Below, piece after piece: positions 55,427 to 62,519 of a DNA stretch of 64,000 bases (the first letter of the stretch is position 1; the number at the start of each line of letters is the position of its first letter). A model generated the notes under the pieces. The model had not been told where the DNA came from. It was given only the letters and a program-made list of their open reading frames with translations, and did not search any database. The stretch comes from JAICKM01 sp050998805 (GTDB lineage: Bacteria; Chloroflexota; Chloroflexia; QHBQ01; JAICKM01). The DNA lies in contig JBPCPV010000041.1 in the NCBI GenBank assembly GCA_050998805.1, positions 1 through 64,000 of the forward strand, given 5' to 3'. Both the position numbers and the translations under genes were made by a program.

Positions 55427-57924
55427 CCTTGCAGGGAGCCTACCAGCGCGCTGTACTTCTCCATCAGGGCGGCAGCGCGGTCGTTGTTGCGGGCCTCGGT
55501 GATGATGTGGAACGTCGGCTGGTCGGCGTCAGGGAGGATCAGCACCCACTCGTTGTCGCGCTCCATTATCTTCACCCCGTCGATCTGCGGGATGTTGTTG
55601 TCGCGGTAGCGTTCGTTCAGGAGGCGCATCACCTTGCCCTTGTCGTCCCACCGGCAGCCCACATCCTTGCGGAGCATCGCGTAGCGGGGCAGGTCGTTCA
55701 CCACGTCGGAGAGCTTAGTTTGCAGGCGGGCGGTCATCTCGACCAGCTTGGCGATTGCGAACATGCCGTCGGGGGCGGGGTGGAAGTCAGCGAAAGCGAA
55801 GGAGCCGTTGCCCTGCCCCGTGAGGCCGACGTGATCCTGGTCGCCGGCCTGGGCGAGCGCGGCGGGGGTGCCCGGCGTGCGGAGCAGCTTCCCGTCGGAG
55901 CGTGCCGTGATGGTTTCCATGCTGCTCGGCGCGTAGACCGGTACCGCGACGGTGGCCCCGGGGTTGAGGCTGGCATAGAGGGCGACCATCGCCGCAAGCG
56001 ACGCCATCGCGGTCACGATGCGCCCGGTGTCGTCCACAAGGTAGATGCGCTCGCCGCCCATGTCGAGCCGCACACCGAACCCGGCTCCGACCGCCTTGGT
56101 GATTTCGCTGAGGCGCTTCATGCCTGCCTGGAACTGCTGCTCGGTCTGCACGAGGTTGGCCTCGTCTGCGGCCGCGTTGATCGCCACCACGTCGCAGCCG
56201 AGGCGGTTCAGGAGCGGCGGCAGGACTGCGGCGGTGCTGCCGCCCGCGTAATCTACCACGATCCGGTTATATGGCGCGCCCTTTTGCACGATCTCCATGT
56301 CTATGTGGTTCAGGAAATCGGTCGAGTACTGCTCAGTGACGCCGTTCGGGTAGAAGATCCTGCCTATCTCGTCGCCGAACATCCGGCGGAAGTCTTCCCG
56401 GAAGTAAGTCGTCTCGATCTTGCGCTCGGTGGTCTTGTTGAGTTCGAGACCACGGTCGTCGAAGAAGCGGATGTCTACCACGCGGGCGTCCACCGCCGAA
56501 AGGCGGAGATGTATGCCGCCCGCAGCATCGAAGGTCCGCGTCCAGTAGCGGGCTGTCGGTATGGGCACCGAGCCGAGGTCGGCCACATGGATACCGGCTG
56601 ACGGCAGGCCGGAGATCATCGCCCGCTTGAGCATACGTGTGATGTAGTGGGCATCGCGGTTGACGGCGACGAGAGAGCCACGCTTGAGGGTTGCCCCGTA
56701 GGCCGCGCCGAGCTTGGCGGTGAACTCCGGCGTCAGGTCCACATTCACGACGCCGGTGACGCCGAAGCGCCCGAAGAGGTTGCGCCGGCCCTGCGACCCC
56801 CAGATGAGGCTCGTGGCGAGGGTGGCACCAGCCTCGATCTCTTTCTCCGGCCAGACCTTCACGCTCGGCTGGATGATCGCCCCCTCGCCGACTATGGTGC
56901 CGTCGCCGATGACCGCGCCCTCGAAAACGAGCGCACGGCTCTTCACGCTCACCTGGCGGCAGAGTATCGCCCCGCGCACCTCGGCGCGCTCACCTATATA
57001 ACAGTTCCGCCAGATCACGCTGCGGTCAACTATCGCCTTGCCGTCAACTATCGTGTAGTCGCGGATCACGGCCGGCCCGCGTATCGTCGCGCCGGCCTTC
57101 ACCTTGACGCCCGAGGAGAGGTAGATCGGCCCTGTCAGGTGGGCACTGGGGTCTATCTCGACATCATCTTCGGCCCAGATGCCGGGTGAGACCTGCCGGC
57201 CGGAGCGCGGCACGTTCACCTGGCCCTCCAGGAGGTCCGCGGTCGAGCGCATATAGTCGGGGATGCTGCCGATGTCGCACCAGTAGCCGTCGGCGATATA
57301 GCCGAACATCGGGTCGCGCTTCTTGAGTAGCATCGGGAAGAGGTTCGTGCTGAAATCGAAGACCTTCCTGACCTCGAAATAGCTGAGTACTTTCGGGTCG
57401 AGCACATAGATGCCGGTGTTCACGGTGTCTGAGAAGACCTCGCCCCAAGACGGCTTCTCCTGGAACTTCTGCACCCGGCCTTCGTCGTCAAGGATCACCA
57501 CGCCATATTCCAGGGGGTTGGGCATCCGCTTGAGCACCAGCGTCGCCATGGCGGCTTTTTCTTTATGGAACTCGATAGCCTTCGTCAGGTCGAAATCGGT
57601 GAGCGCGTCGCCGCTGATCAGCAAGAAGGTGTCGTCGAGCCACTCCTCGGCCTGTTTCACGCTGCCGGCCGTGCCGAGCGGGGTCTCCTCGATGCTGTAG
57701 CGGATCTTCATGTCGAGCGCGCTGCCGTCGCCGAAGAACTCCTGGATATTCTCGGCCATGTATTGGAGGGTCACGATTACTTCGTCGATCCCATGCAGCT
57801 TGAGCAGGTCGAGGATATGGGCCATCACTGGCTTATCCACCACCGGCACCATCGGCTTGGGGCGGCGCAGGGTCAGGGGCCGCAAGCGCGAGCCTTCGCC
57901 TCCGGCCATCACAACTGCCTTCAT
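55423..57924 (-). CDS. Sugar-1-phosphate nucleotidyltransferase fused to a degenerate phosphohexomutase
   Basis: 833 residues. Residues 1-235 are a nucleotidyltransferase with GGEGSRLRPLTLRRPKPM, TGIYVLDPKVL and WCDIGSIPDY. Residues 250-370 are left-handed-helix hexapeptide repeats. Residues about 380-833 have the phosphomannomutase fold, but the active-site motifs are gone: the serine loop (usually TASHNP) reads VAVNRDAHYI, the metal loop (usually DxDxDR) reads RLDMGGERIYL, and the sugar loop (usually GEESGH) reads GQGNGSF. So the C-terminal half is probably regulatory. Comparable fusions are annotated as mannose-1-phosphate guanylyltransferase. AGGAGG is 7 nt before the ATG. Confidence 0.85.
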   Translation of the reverse strand: MKAVVMAGGEGSRLRPLTLRRPKPMVPVVDKPVMAHILDLLKLHGIDEVIVTLQYMAENIQEFFGDGSALDMKIRYSIEETPLGTAGSVKQAEEWLDDTFLLISGDALTDFDLTKAIEFHKEKAAMATLVLKRMPNPLEYGVVILDDEGRVQKFQEKPSWGEVFSDTVNTGIYVLDPKVLSYFEVRKVFDFSTNLFPMLLKKRDPMFGYIADGYWCDIGSIPDYMRSTADLLEGQVNVPRSGRQVSPGIWAEDDVEIDPSAHLTGPIYLSSGVKVKAGATIRGPAVIRDYTIVDGKAIVDRSVIWRNCYIGERAEVRGAILCRQVSVKSRALVFEGAVIGDGTIVGEGAIIQPSVKVWPEKEIEAGATLATSLIWGSQGRRNLFGRFGVTGVVNVDLTPEFTAKLGAAYGATLKRGSLVAVNRDAHYITRMLKRAMISGLPSAGIHVADLGSVPIPTARYWTRTFDAAGGIHLRLSAVDARVVDIRFFDDRGLELNKTTERKIETTYFREDFRRMFGDEIGRIFYPNGVTEQYSTDFLNHIDMEIVQKGAPYNRIVVDYAGGSTAAVLPPLLNRLGCDVVAINAAADEANLVQTEQQFQAGMKRLSEITKAVGAGFGVRLDMGGERIYLVDDTGRIVTAMASLAAMVALYASLNPGATVAVPVYAPSSMETITARSDGKLLRTPGTPAALAQAGDQDHVGLTGQGNGSFAFADFHPAPDGMFAIAKLVEMTARLQTKLSDVVNDLPRYAMLRKDVGCRWDDKGKVMRLLNERYRDNNIPQIDGVKIMERDNEWVLILPDADQPTFHIITEARNNDRAAALMEKYSALVGSLQG

Positions 57925-57989
57925 CGCGGTTCCTCCTGTCTGGGTGCGCCTGCCGTTGCCCCGCCCTCCGGTCGGCTTCTCTTGCTCGG

Positions 57990-58018
57990 ATTATACACCC
58001 GCGTTGCCGCTACGTCAA
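57990..58018 (-). promoter_or_regulatory. Promoter of the nucleotidyltransferase-PAP2 unit
   Basis: Minus strand TTGACG (58018-58013), 17-nt spacer, TATAAT (57995-57990). Leader of about 58 nt. Confidence 0.85.
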
Positions 58019-58075
58019 AGCGGGAAGTCCTTCCGAACGCCGATCCACGAAAAACACGAAAAGAGCGATGGGGTC

Positions 58076-58104
58076 TTGATGCAGTTCCAAGAAGCCGCTA
58101 TAAT
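58076..58104 (+). promoter_or_regulatory. Promoter of the YdeI-like gene
   Basis: TTGATG (58076-58081), 17-nt spacer, TATAAT (58099-58104). The transcript would begin at or next to the TAGGAGG ribosome site, a leader of about 17 nt. Confidence 0.8.
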
Positions 58105-58127
58105 GCGCTGTAGGAGGGCAACCCACC

Positions 58128-58586
58128 ATGGGAATTACATTCACCACCATCGTAAAACAAGAGGGAAAGACTGCCACGGGCCTTGTTGTACCAGCTGAGG
58201 TTGTGGCTGCGCTGGGGTCGGGGAGAAACCCCAAAGTCAAGGTCAGCCTGAACGGGTACACCTATCATGGAACCGTGCAGGTTTCCAACGGGCTGTTTAT
58301 GCTCTCTCTGAGTGCGGAGAAGAGAGAAGCGGCGGGAGTTCATGGCGGGGAGCACGTGGAGGTCACGGTCGAACTGGATACGGCAGCCCGAACCGTGGCG
58401 GTTCCGGATGATCTCAAGGCTGCGCTATCGGACAAGGCTGGGGCGCTCGCGGCTTTCGAGGCGCTGTCCTACTCGAGGCGCAAGGAGTTCGCCCGGCAGG
58501 TGGAGGAAGCCAAGGCGCAAGAGACACGAAGCCGGAGGATCTCGGGGATCGTCGCACAGATGGGGGATACGGCAAAGAGTGGATAG
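58128..58586 (+). CDS. DUF1905 / YdeI-OmdA-like protein
   Basis: 152 residues. Residues 1-90 form a small beta-barrel of the DUF1905 type (TATGLVVPAEVVAALGSGRNPKVKVSLNGY..., HVEVTVELD). Residues 105-145 hold the YdeI/OmdA C-terminal helix motif (FEALSYSRRKEFARQVEEAK). Some members have been linked to bacteriocin protection, but the biochemical role is unknown. TAGGAGG precedes the ATG. An 8-nt overlap links it to a small membrane protein gene. Confidence 0.85.
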   Translation: MGITFTTIVKQEGKTATGLVVPAEVVAALGSGRNPKVKVSLNGYTYHGTVQVSNGLFMLSLSAEKREAAGVHGGEHVEVTVELDTAARTVAVPDDLKAALSDKAGALAAFEALSYSRRKEFARQVEEAKAQETRSRRISGIVAQMGDTAKSG

Positions 58587-58878
58587 ACACTTGCCGAGGG
58601 TGGTTCGCGCGCTCATTATCGTCCTGCTTACCTTGCTGGGATCTGTTATCCTGCAGGTCGGTCTCACGCTGTTTTTGCTACGCACCGGGAACCCTCGCTT
58701 CCCGTACCAACTAGCGACTGTTAGTATGTGGACCTATCCTCTATTTCCATGTTTAGCTCTTCTAGTTGGCCTGTTCATTCTATTGTGGAATCGCCCTGTA
58801 GCGATCGGGCTACTTTTAAGTATGCCAGTTGGATTGCTCGCTGTACTTTCTCTTTTTGAGATACCCGAATGGTTATGA
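58579..58878 (+). CDS. Small membrane protein of unknown function
   Basis: 99 residues from the GTG at 58579, which overlaps the YdeI-like stop; a second GTG near 58600 would give 92 residues. Three hydrophobic segments are visible (LIIVLLTLLGSVILQVGLTL, MWTYPLFPCLALLVGLFILL, VAIGLLLSMPVGLLAVLSL). No family is recognised. Base composition is clearly lower in GC than the surroundings, as for the next gene. Confidence 0.55.
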   Translation: MDRHLPRVVRALIIVLLTLLGSVILQVGLTLFLLRTGNPRFPYQLATVSMWTYPLFPCLALLVGLFILLWNRPVAIGLLLSMPVGLLAVLSLFEIPEWL

Positions 58879-58898
58879 AGCTATTTGGAGCAGCGTAG

Positions 58899-59192
58899 AT
58901 GAAGAATATGGATGACCTCACCGCACAAGACAAGCGTTTGAGAGAGAGATTTGGGCCGCTCTTTGACGAAGCTCTCGCCATCCTTGATAGGTATGATCCT
59001 ATAGGAATCGCACTCTTCCCCGGCGAATACGAACCCGAGGTGGGGACGATTCTACCCAGATTGAACGAGGCTCATTCCGCAATCGAACTCCGGCATATCA
59101 TCCACGAAGAATTCATGAGATGGTTTAACACGTCCGATGCCGCTCTAGAGGAATGGCGCACGCATAACTCAGCAGGGCCGGAAGAGAATTAG
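58899..59192 (+). CDS. Hypothetical acidic protein, possibly DUF1871-like
   Basis: 97 residues, ATG with GGAG 8 nt upstream. The central motif YDPIGIALFPGEYEPEVGTI, then HIIHEEFMRWF, recalls small DUF1871/YugE-type helical proteins, some of which occur as immunity-like accessory genes. The match is from memory of the pattern and uncertain. It follows the small membrane gene by 20 nt in a lower-GC pocket. Confidence 0.55.
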   Translation: MKNMDDLTAQDKRLRERFGPLFDEALAILDRYDPIGIALFPGEYEPEVGTILPRLNEAHSAIELRHIIHEEFMRWFNTSDAALEEWRTHNSAGPEEN

Positions 59193-59424
59193 GACCAGAT
59201 CGCCCAGCAAATGTGGCTGGCTTATCAGCGTTACAAGAGGCTTGGCAGAGAAGGGGATGCTCGCTCATCAACAGGATAGGGGTTTTATTCTCGATGGGTG
59301 ACTGGCTTCAGGAAACCAAAGATCGCTGGGTCAAAGAGGTCGAACTACCCTTCGGCAAGGTATGCTGTTCGGTCATACTGGCGACTGCCATATCGAACGA
59401 GATGCCACCGGGGAGAGTGGACGC
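59193..59424. other. Gap with possible gene remnants
   Basis: A frame at 59211-59279 reads MWLAYQRYKRLGREGDARS and stops; another at about 59294 reads MGDWLQETKDRWVKEVELP and continues to a stop at 59452. Neither has a ribosome site or known domain. They may be remnants of a displaced accessory gene. Confidence 0.35.
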
Positions 59425-59453
59425 TTGCCGAACCCGCCTGCCCCTGGTATAAT
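59425..59453 (+). promoter_or_regulatory. Promoter of the DUF4388 gene (leaderless)
   Basis: TTGCCG (59425-59430), 17-nt spacer, TATAAT (59448-59453), then 6 nt to the ATG at 59460. This is the clearest leaderless arrangement in the window. Confidence 0.85.
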
Positions 59454-59459
59454 GCCTCC

Positions 59460-60002
59460 ATGGCGCTTGTCGGCAATCTCAGAAACTTCGGCCTCTCGGA
59501 CTTCTTGTACCTGGCGGACCGTGGTTACAAAACCGGGATGCTCGTCGTGCAACGCCCCGGCGATGAGGCCCGCTTGTTTTTCCAAAACGGCAAACTGGTC
59601 TACGCCATCCAGAATGCGGCAGTGGATCCAATCGAGGAGATCGTCTACCGGCTGTTCTCCTGGACCGAGGGCGAGTTCCGCTTCGAGCCTGATGTGAAGC
59701 CGCCTCGCGAAACCGCGACAGCGCCGATGAGTATCGAGAAGGTCATCGAGGAGGGCGTGCGCCGGGTAGGCGAGTGGTCGCACATCCGGGAACGCATCCC
59801 GACGCTGGACATGATCGTACACTTCACGGATCAGCCGACCGATGGAGCGACGGGTGTGAACCTGACACCTGACGAGTGGCGGGTCTTCGCGCGGATCAAC
59901 GGGGCCGACAACATCGCCAGGATAGCGCGGCTGGCTAAGATGAGCGAACTCGATGCCTGCCGGATCATCTGCGGCTTCATGCAGGCGGGGCTTGTCGAGT
60001 AG
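59460..60002 (+). CDS. DUF4388 domain protein
   Basis: 180 residues. The DUF4388 (PatA-N-like) domain covers residues 1-110: MALVGNLRNFGLSDFLYLAD, then LVVQRPGDEARLFFQNGKLVYAI and FSWTEGEFRFEPDVKPP. Residues 135-180 form a small winged-helix-like unit (VFARINGADNIARIARLAKM). Such proteins occur in gliding, chemosensory and two-component networks of Myxococcota, Cyanobacteria and Chloroflexota. The start is fixed by the promoter 6 nt upstream. mnmA follows after 13 nt. Confidence 0.85.
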   Translation: MALVGNLRNFGLSDFLYLADRGYKTGMLVVQRPGDEARLFFQNGKLVYAIQNAAVDPIEEIVYRLFSWTEGEFRFEPDVKPPRETATAPMSIEKVIEEGVRRVGEWSHIRERIPTLDMIVHFTDQPTDGATGVNLTPDEWRVFARINGADNIARIARLAKMSELDACRIICGFMQAGLVE

Positions 60003-60015
60003 AAAGGACGGGGCC

Positions 60016-61137
60016 GTGGCAAAGAAGGTGATCGTCGCCATGAGCGGCGGGGTGGACAGCTCGCTGGCCGCCGCCCTGCTGCTGGAGGCGGGCTATGAGG
60101 TCATTGGGGTACACATGCGGCTGCACGAAATGCACGCCGATGCGCCCGACCCTGCCTCGCGTGCGCGGCTCAACCACGGCTGCTGCAACGTCCAAGATGT
60201 TGACGACGCCCGCATGGTCGCCTACGAGCTAGGCATCCCGTTCTATGTGCTGAACTTCGAGCCTGAGTTCCGCCGCCGGATCATCTCCGACTTCGTGCAG
60301 GAGTACAGCCGGGGCCGCACCCCCTATCCCTGTCTGAACTGCAACCGCTACGTGAAGTTCGACGCCCTCATGGAGCGGGCCTGGGCGCTCGGCGCGGACT
60401 ACATCGCCACCGGCCACTACGCGCGAATCCTCCGCGACGACGGCGGGCGCTACCACCTTCACACGGCCTCAGACCGCGGCAAGGACCAAGCATACGTGCT
60501 GTACCACCTCGGCCAGGAGGCCCTCTCGCGGCTGCTGCTGCCGCTCGGCGACTACGACAAGCCGACGGTGCGGCGGCTAGCGGCGGCCCGTGGGATGATC
60601 GTCGCCGACAAGCCCGACAGCCAGGAGATCTGCTTCATCCCCGACAACAACTACCGCAACTTCCTCGAGCAGCAGCAGCCGGGCATCGCCAAGCCGGGGC
60701 CGATGGTCAACACACGGGGTGAGGTAATCGGGCGGCACACCGGCTTGCCCCACTACACAGTCGGCCAGCGCAAGGGCCTCGGCGCGCTCGGCCACGCTCC
60801 GCATTACGTGCTCCGCCTCGACACCGAGACGAACACCGTGCTCGTCGGCACGGCCCAGGAACTCGCGTCCTACAGCCTGACGGCGGACGATGTGCATTTC
60901 GTGTCCGGCGAGGCACCGGCTGCGCCGTTCTGGGCGCTCGTCAAAATACGCTACCGGGCGCCCGAAGCACCGGCTCTGGTGACTCCTCTGGGTGATGGGC
61001 GGGTGCGTGTGGACTTCGAGGAGGGGCAGCGCGCCGTCACTCCCGGCCAGGCGGTCGTCTTCTATCGAGGGGGCGAAGTACTGGGCGGCGGCACAATCGA
61101 AACCCCGGCCCATGCCGATGCTTCGGCTGCCGCATGA
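60016..61137 (+). CDS. mnmA: tRNA-specific 2-thiouridylase
   Basis: 373 residues. It thiolates the wobble uridine-34 of tRNAs for Lys, Glu and Gln. PP-loop SGGVDSS (10-16); catalytic Cys106 in TPYPCLNC and Cys206 in SQEICFIPD; C-terminal beta-barrel with LYYxG-like FYRGGEVLGGG. A Cys pair in GCCNVQDVDDAR (56-57) is typical of the family. GTG start at 60016 with AAAGGA upstream; it begins 13 nt after the DUF4388 stop. Confidence 0.94.
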   Translation: MAKKVIVAMSGGVDSSLAAALLLEAGYEVIGVHMRLHEMHADAPDPASRARLNHGCCNVQDVDDARMVAYELGIPFYVLNFEPEFRRRIISDFVQEYSRGRTPYPCLNCNRYVKFDALMERAWALGADYIATGHYARILRDDGGRYHLHTASDRGKDQAYVLYHLGQEALSRLLLPLGDYDKPTVRRLAAARGMIVADKPDSQEICFIPDNNYRNFLEQQQPGIAKPGPMVNTRGEVIGRHTGLPHYTVGQRKGLGALGHAPHYVLRLDTETNTVLVGTAQELASYSLTADDVHFVSGEAPAAPFWALVKIRYRAPEAPALVTPLGDGRVRVDFEEGQRAVTPGQAVVFYRGGEVLGGGTIETPAHADASAAA

Positions 61138-61388
61138 CGCTCTCGCCGAACATCCTCGTCTTCCTGGGCCTCGGCACGGCTTATGCTCTGCTGTTTCACC
61201 TGTGGCGTGGGCGTAACATCGGGCAGCTAATTCTGTTCTGGTTAGTGAGCATACTCGGGTTCGGGCTGGGCTACGGACTGGCTGGTTTACTGCCTGCCCA
61301 CCCGTTGATGCTGGGGGGCGTGCCGGTCGTCGAAGCCTCGATCGGTGCCCTCTTGCTGCTCGGGGTCACCGCCCGACTGGCCGCCTAA
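61134..61388 (+). CDS. Small membrane protein
   Basis: 84 residues, ATG overlapping the mnmA stop (ATGA). Three hydrophobic segments: ILVFLGLGTAYALLFHLW, LILFWLVSILGFGLGYGLAG and VEASIGALLLLGVTARLA. No family is recognised. Tight coupling to mnmA suggests conserved co-expression but gives no function. Confidence 0.6.
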   Translation: MTLSPNILVFLGLGTAYALLFHLWRGRNIGQLILFWLVSILGFGLGYGLAGLLPAHPLMLGGVPVVEASIGALLLLGVTARLAA

Positions 61389-61445
61389 CAACGGCACGGC
61401 ACCGGCGCGGCTGCGCCAATAGTTACACTGGAGGAGAATCGAGCC

Positions 61446-61838
61446 TTGAAGACCCTGTTTTTAGTCGTCGGCGTCATCTTGGTCCTGATAGCGGCGCTCC
61501 TGCCGATTGGGATCGCTATCTTCGCACCCAACGAATGGATACCGCGGATGCAGTCGGCTGCCGTGGCTTATGCGGCCGCCTTCTCATGCGTCGGCTCGAT
61601 CCTGTTCATAGCCGTGGTCGCGCTGCTCGCCCTGATCGCCTTCCAGCTCAAGAACAACGTCGTGCCGCTTCTCGAAAAGGCGACCGAAACGCTCCAGACT
61701 GTGAAGGGCACCACCACGTTCGTCAGCGAGAGCGTGGTCCAGCCGATCATCAAGACCGCGGGGGCCGTCGCGGGGGCGAAGGCGATGGTGCAGACCCTGG
61801 TGCGCCGCAACAACGGCACGGGCGGAGGCGGCAAGTGA
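61446..61838 (+). CDS. Membrane protein with cytosolic coil
   Basis: 130 residues. TTG start with GGAGGAG 9 nt upstream. Two membrane segments (LFLVVGVILVLIAALLPIGI and ILFIAVVALLALIAFQL) precede a helical tail (VVPLLEKATETLQTVKGTTT) and a Gly-rich end. The layout resembles DUF948-type proteins. It overlaps the next gene (GTGA). Confidence 0.65.
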   Translation: MKTLFLVVGVILVLIAALLPIGIAIFAPNEWIPRMQSAAVAYAAAFSCVGSILFIAVVALLALIAFQLKNNVVPLLEKATETLQTVKGTTTFVSESVVQPIIKTAGAVAGAKAMVQTLVRRNNGTGGGGK

Positions 61839-62083
61839 GCCAGCAGCCAAGCCAATCCGACGCGAGCTTCGCGGGCGGGCTGGTGTTTGGCCTGCTGGTC
61901 GGTGCGGCGCTCGTGATCGTGCTCTCGCCTGAGTTCCGCGCGAAGGTCAGCAGCACCGCGCAGGATCTCGGCATCTACACCCCACAGACCGACCTGCCCG
62001 CCGCCGAGCAGAAGAGCGAGCAGTTACTCAGCGGCGTCGCGCCGCCAGCCGACCCGTTGAGCAGAGCCGAGAGCGCGAGCTAA
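61835..62083 (+). CDS. YtxH-like small membrane protein
   Basis: 82 residues from a GTG overlapping the previous stop. A Gly-rich single membrane segment GGLVFGLLVGAALVIVL is followed by SPEFRAKVSSTAQDLG, the layout of YtxH-type proteins. Forms a pair with the DUF948-like gene, a common combination. The 3' end overlaps the convergent EAD1 gene by 4 nt. Confidence 0.65.
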   Translation: MSQQPSQSDASFAGGLVFGLLVGAALVIVLSPEFRAKVSSTAQDLGIYTPQTDLPAAEQKSEQLLSGVAPPADPLSRAESAS

Positions 62084-62505
62084 CCCAGCCCGATCCCAGC
62101 GGCGAAGGCGCACAGCTCGGGGTTGCCGGGGTTGGCGTTCCGCGCGGCGCGGATCAGATCCTCCAGCTTGCCGTGCGCCCCAGCCCACTCCATCAACTCG
62201 AACCCCGCCGTGCCGATGTTCCCCCCGGCGGAGATCGTCTCCAGGTTCTCGTTCATCCCGAAGCTGACCATCTGCGCCAGCGCGTCCATGCTCGGAAACG
62301 CGCCGAGCAGCGCCTCAAGTAGCTGCCTCCGCTGCGGCCCGTTAAGCGCGAGCGCCGTGCCGCCCGGCTGCGAGGCTGGCTGCGGCGCGCCCGCAGGCTG
62401 CCCGCCCGACTGGTAGTTACCGCTGCCGACAGCCAACTGCCCGCTGACCGTGCTCCCGGTGATCGAGACGTTGATGCCGCCGGGCGGCTTTTGCTCGTCG
62501 CTCAT
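62080..62505 (-). CDS. EAD1 (effector-associated domain 1) adaptor protein
   Basis: 141 residues. Residues 57-135 match EAD1: GPQRRQLLEALLGAFPSMDA, then MNENLETISAGGNIGTAGFE and LEDLIRAARNANPGNPEL, a six-helix death-like fold that joins effectors to STAND NTPases in conflict systems. Residues 9-34 carry a Gly/Ser-rich beta motif, INVSITGSTVSGQLAVGSGN, often found before such domains. A Gly/Pro/Gln linker separates the two. There is no effector domain on this protein, so it is likely an adaptor. GAGGAG lies 9 nt before the ATG. It lies 14 nt after the STAND-like gene on the same strand. Confidence 0.82.
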   Translation of the reverse strand: MSDEQKPPGGINVSITGSTVSGQLAVGSGNYQSGGQPAGAPQPASQPGGTALALNGPQRRQLLEALLGAFPSMDALAQMVSFGMNENLETISAGGNIGTAGFELMEWAGAHGKLEDLIRAARNANPGNPELCAFAAGIGLG

Positions 62506-62519
62506 GGATAATGGCTCCT

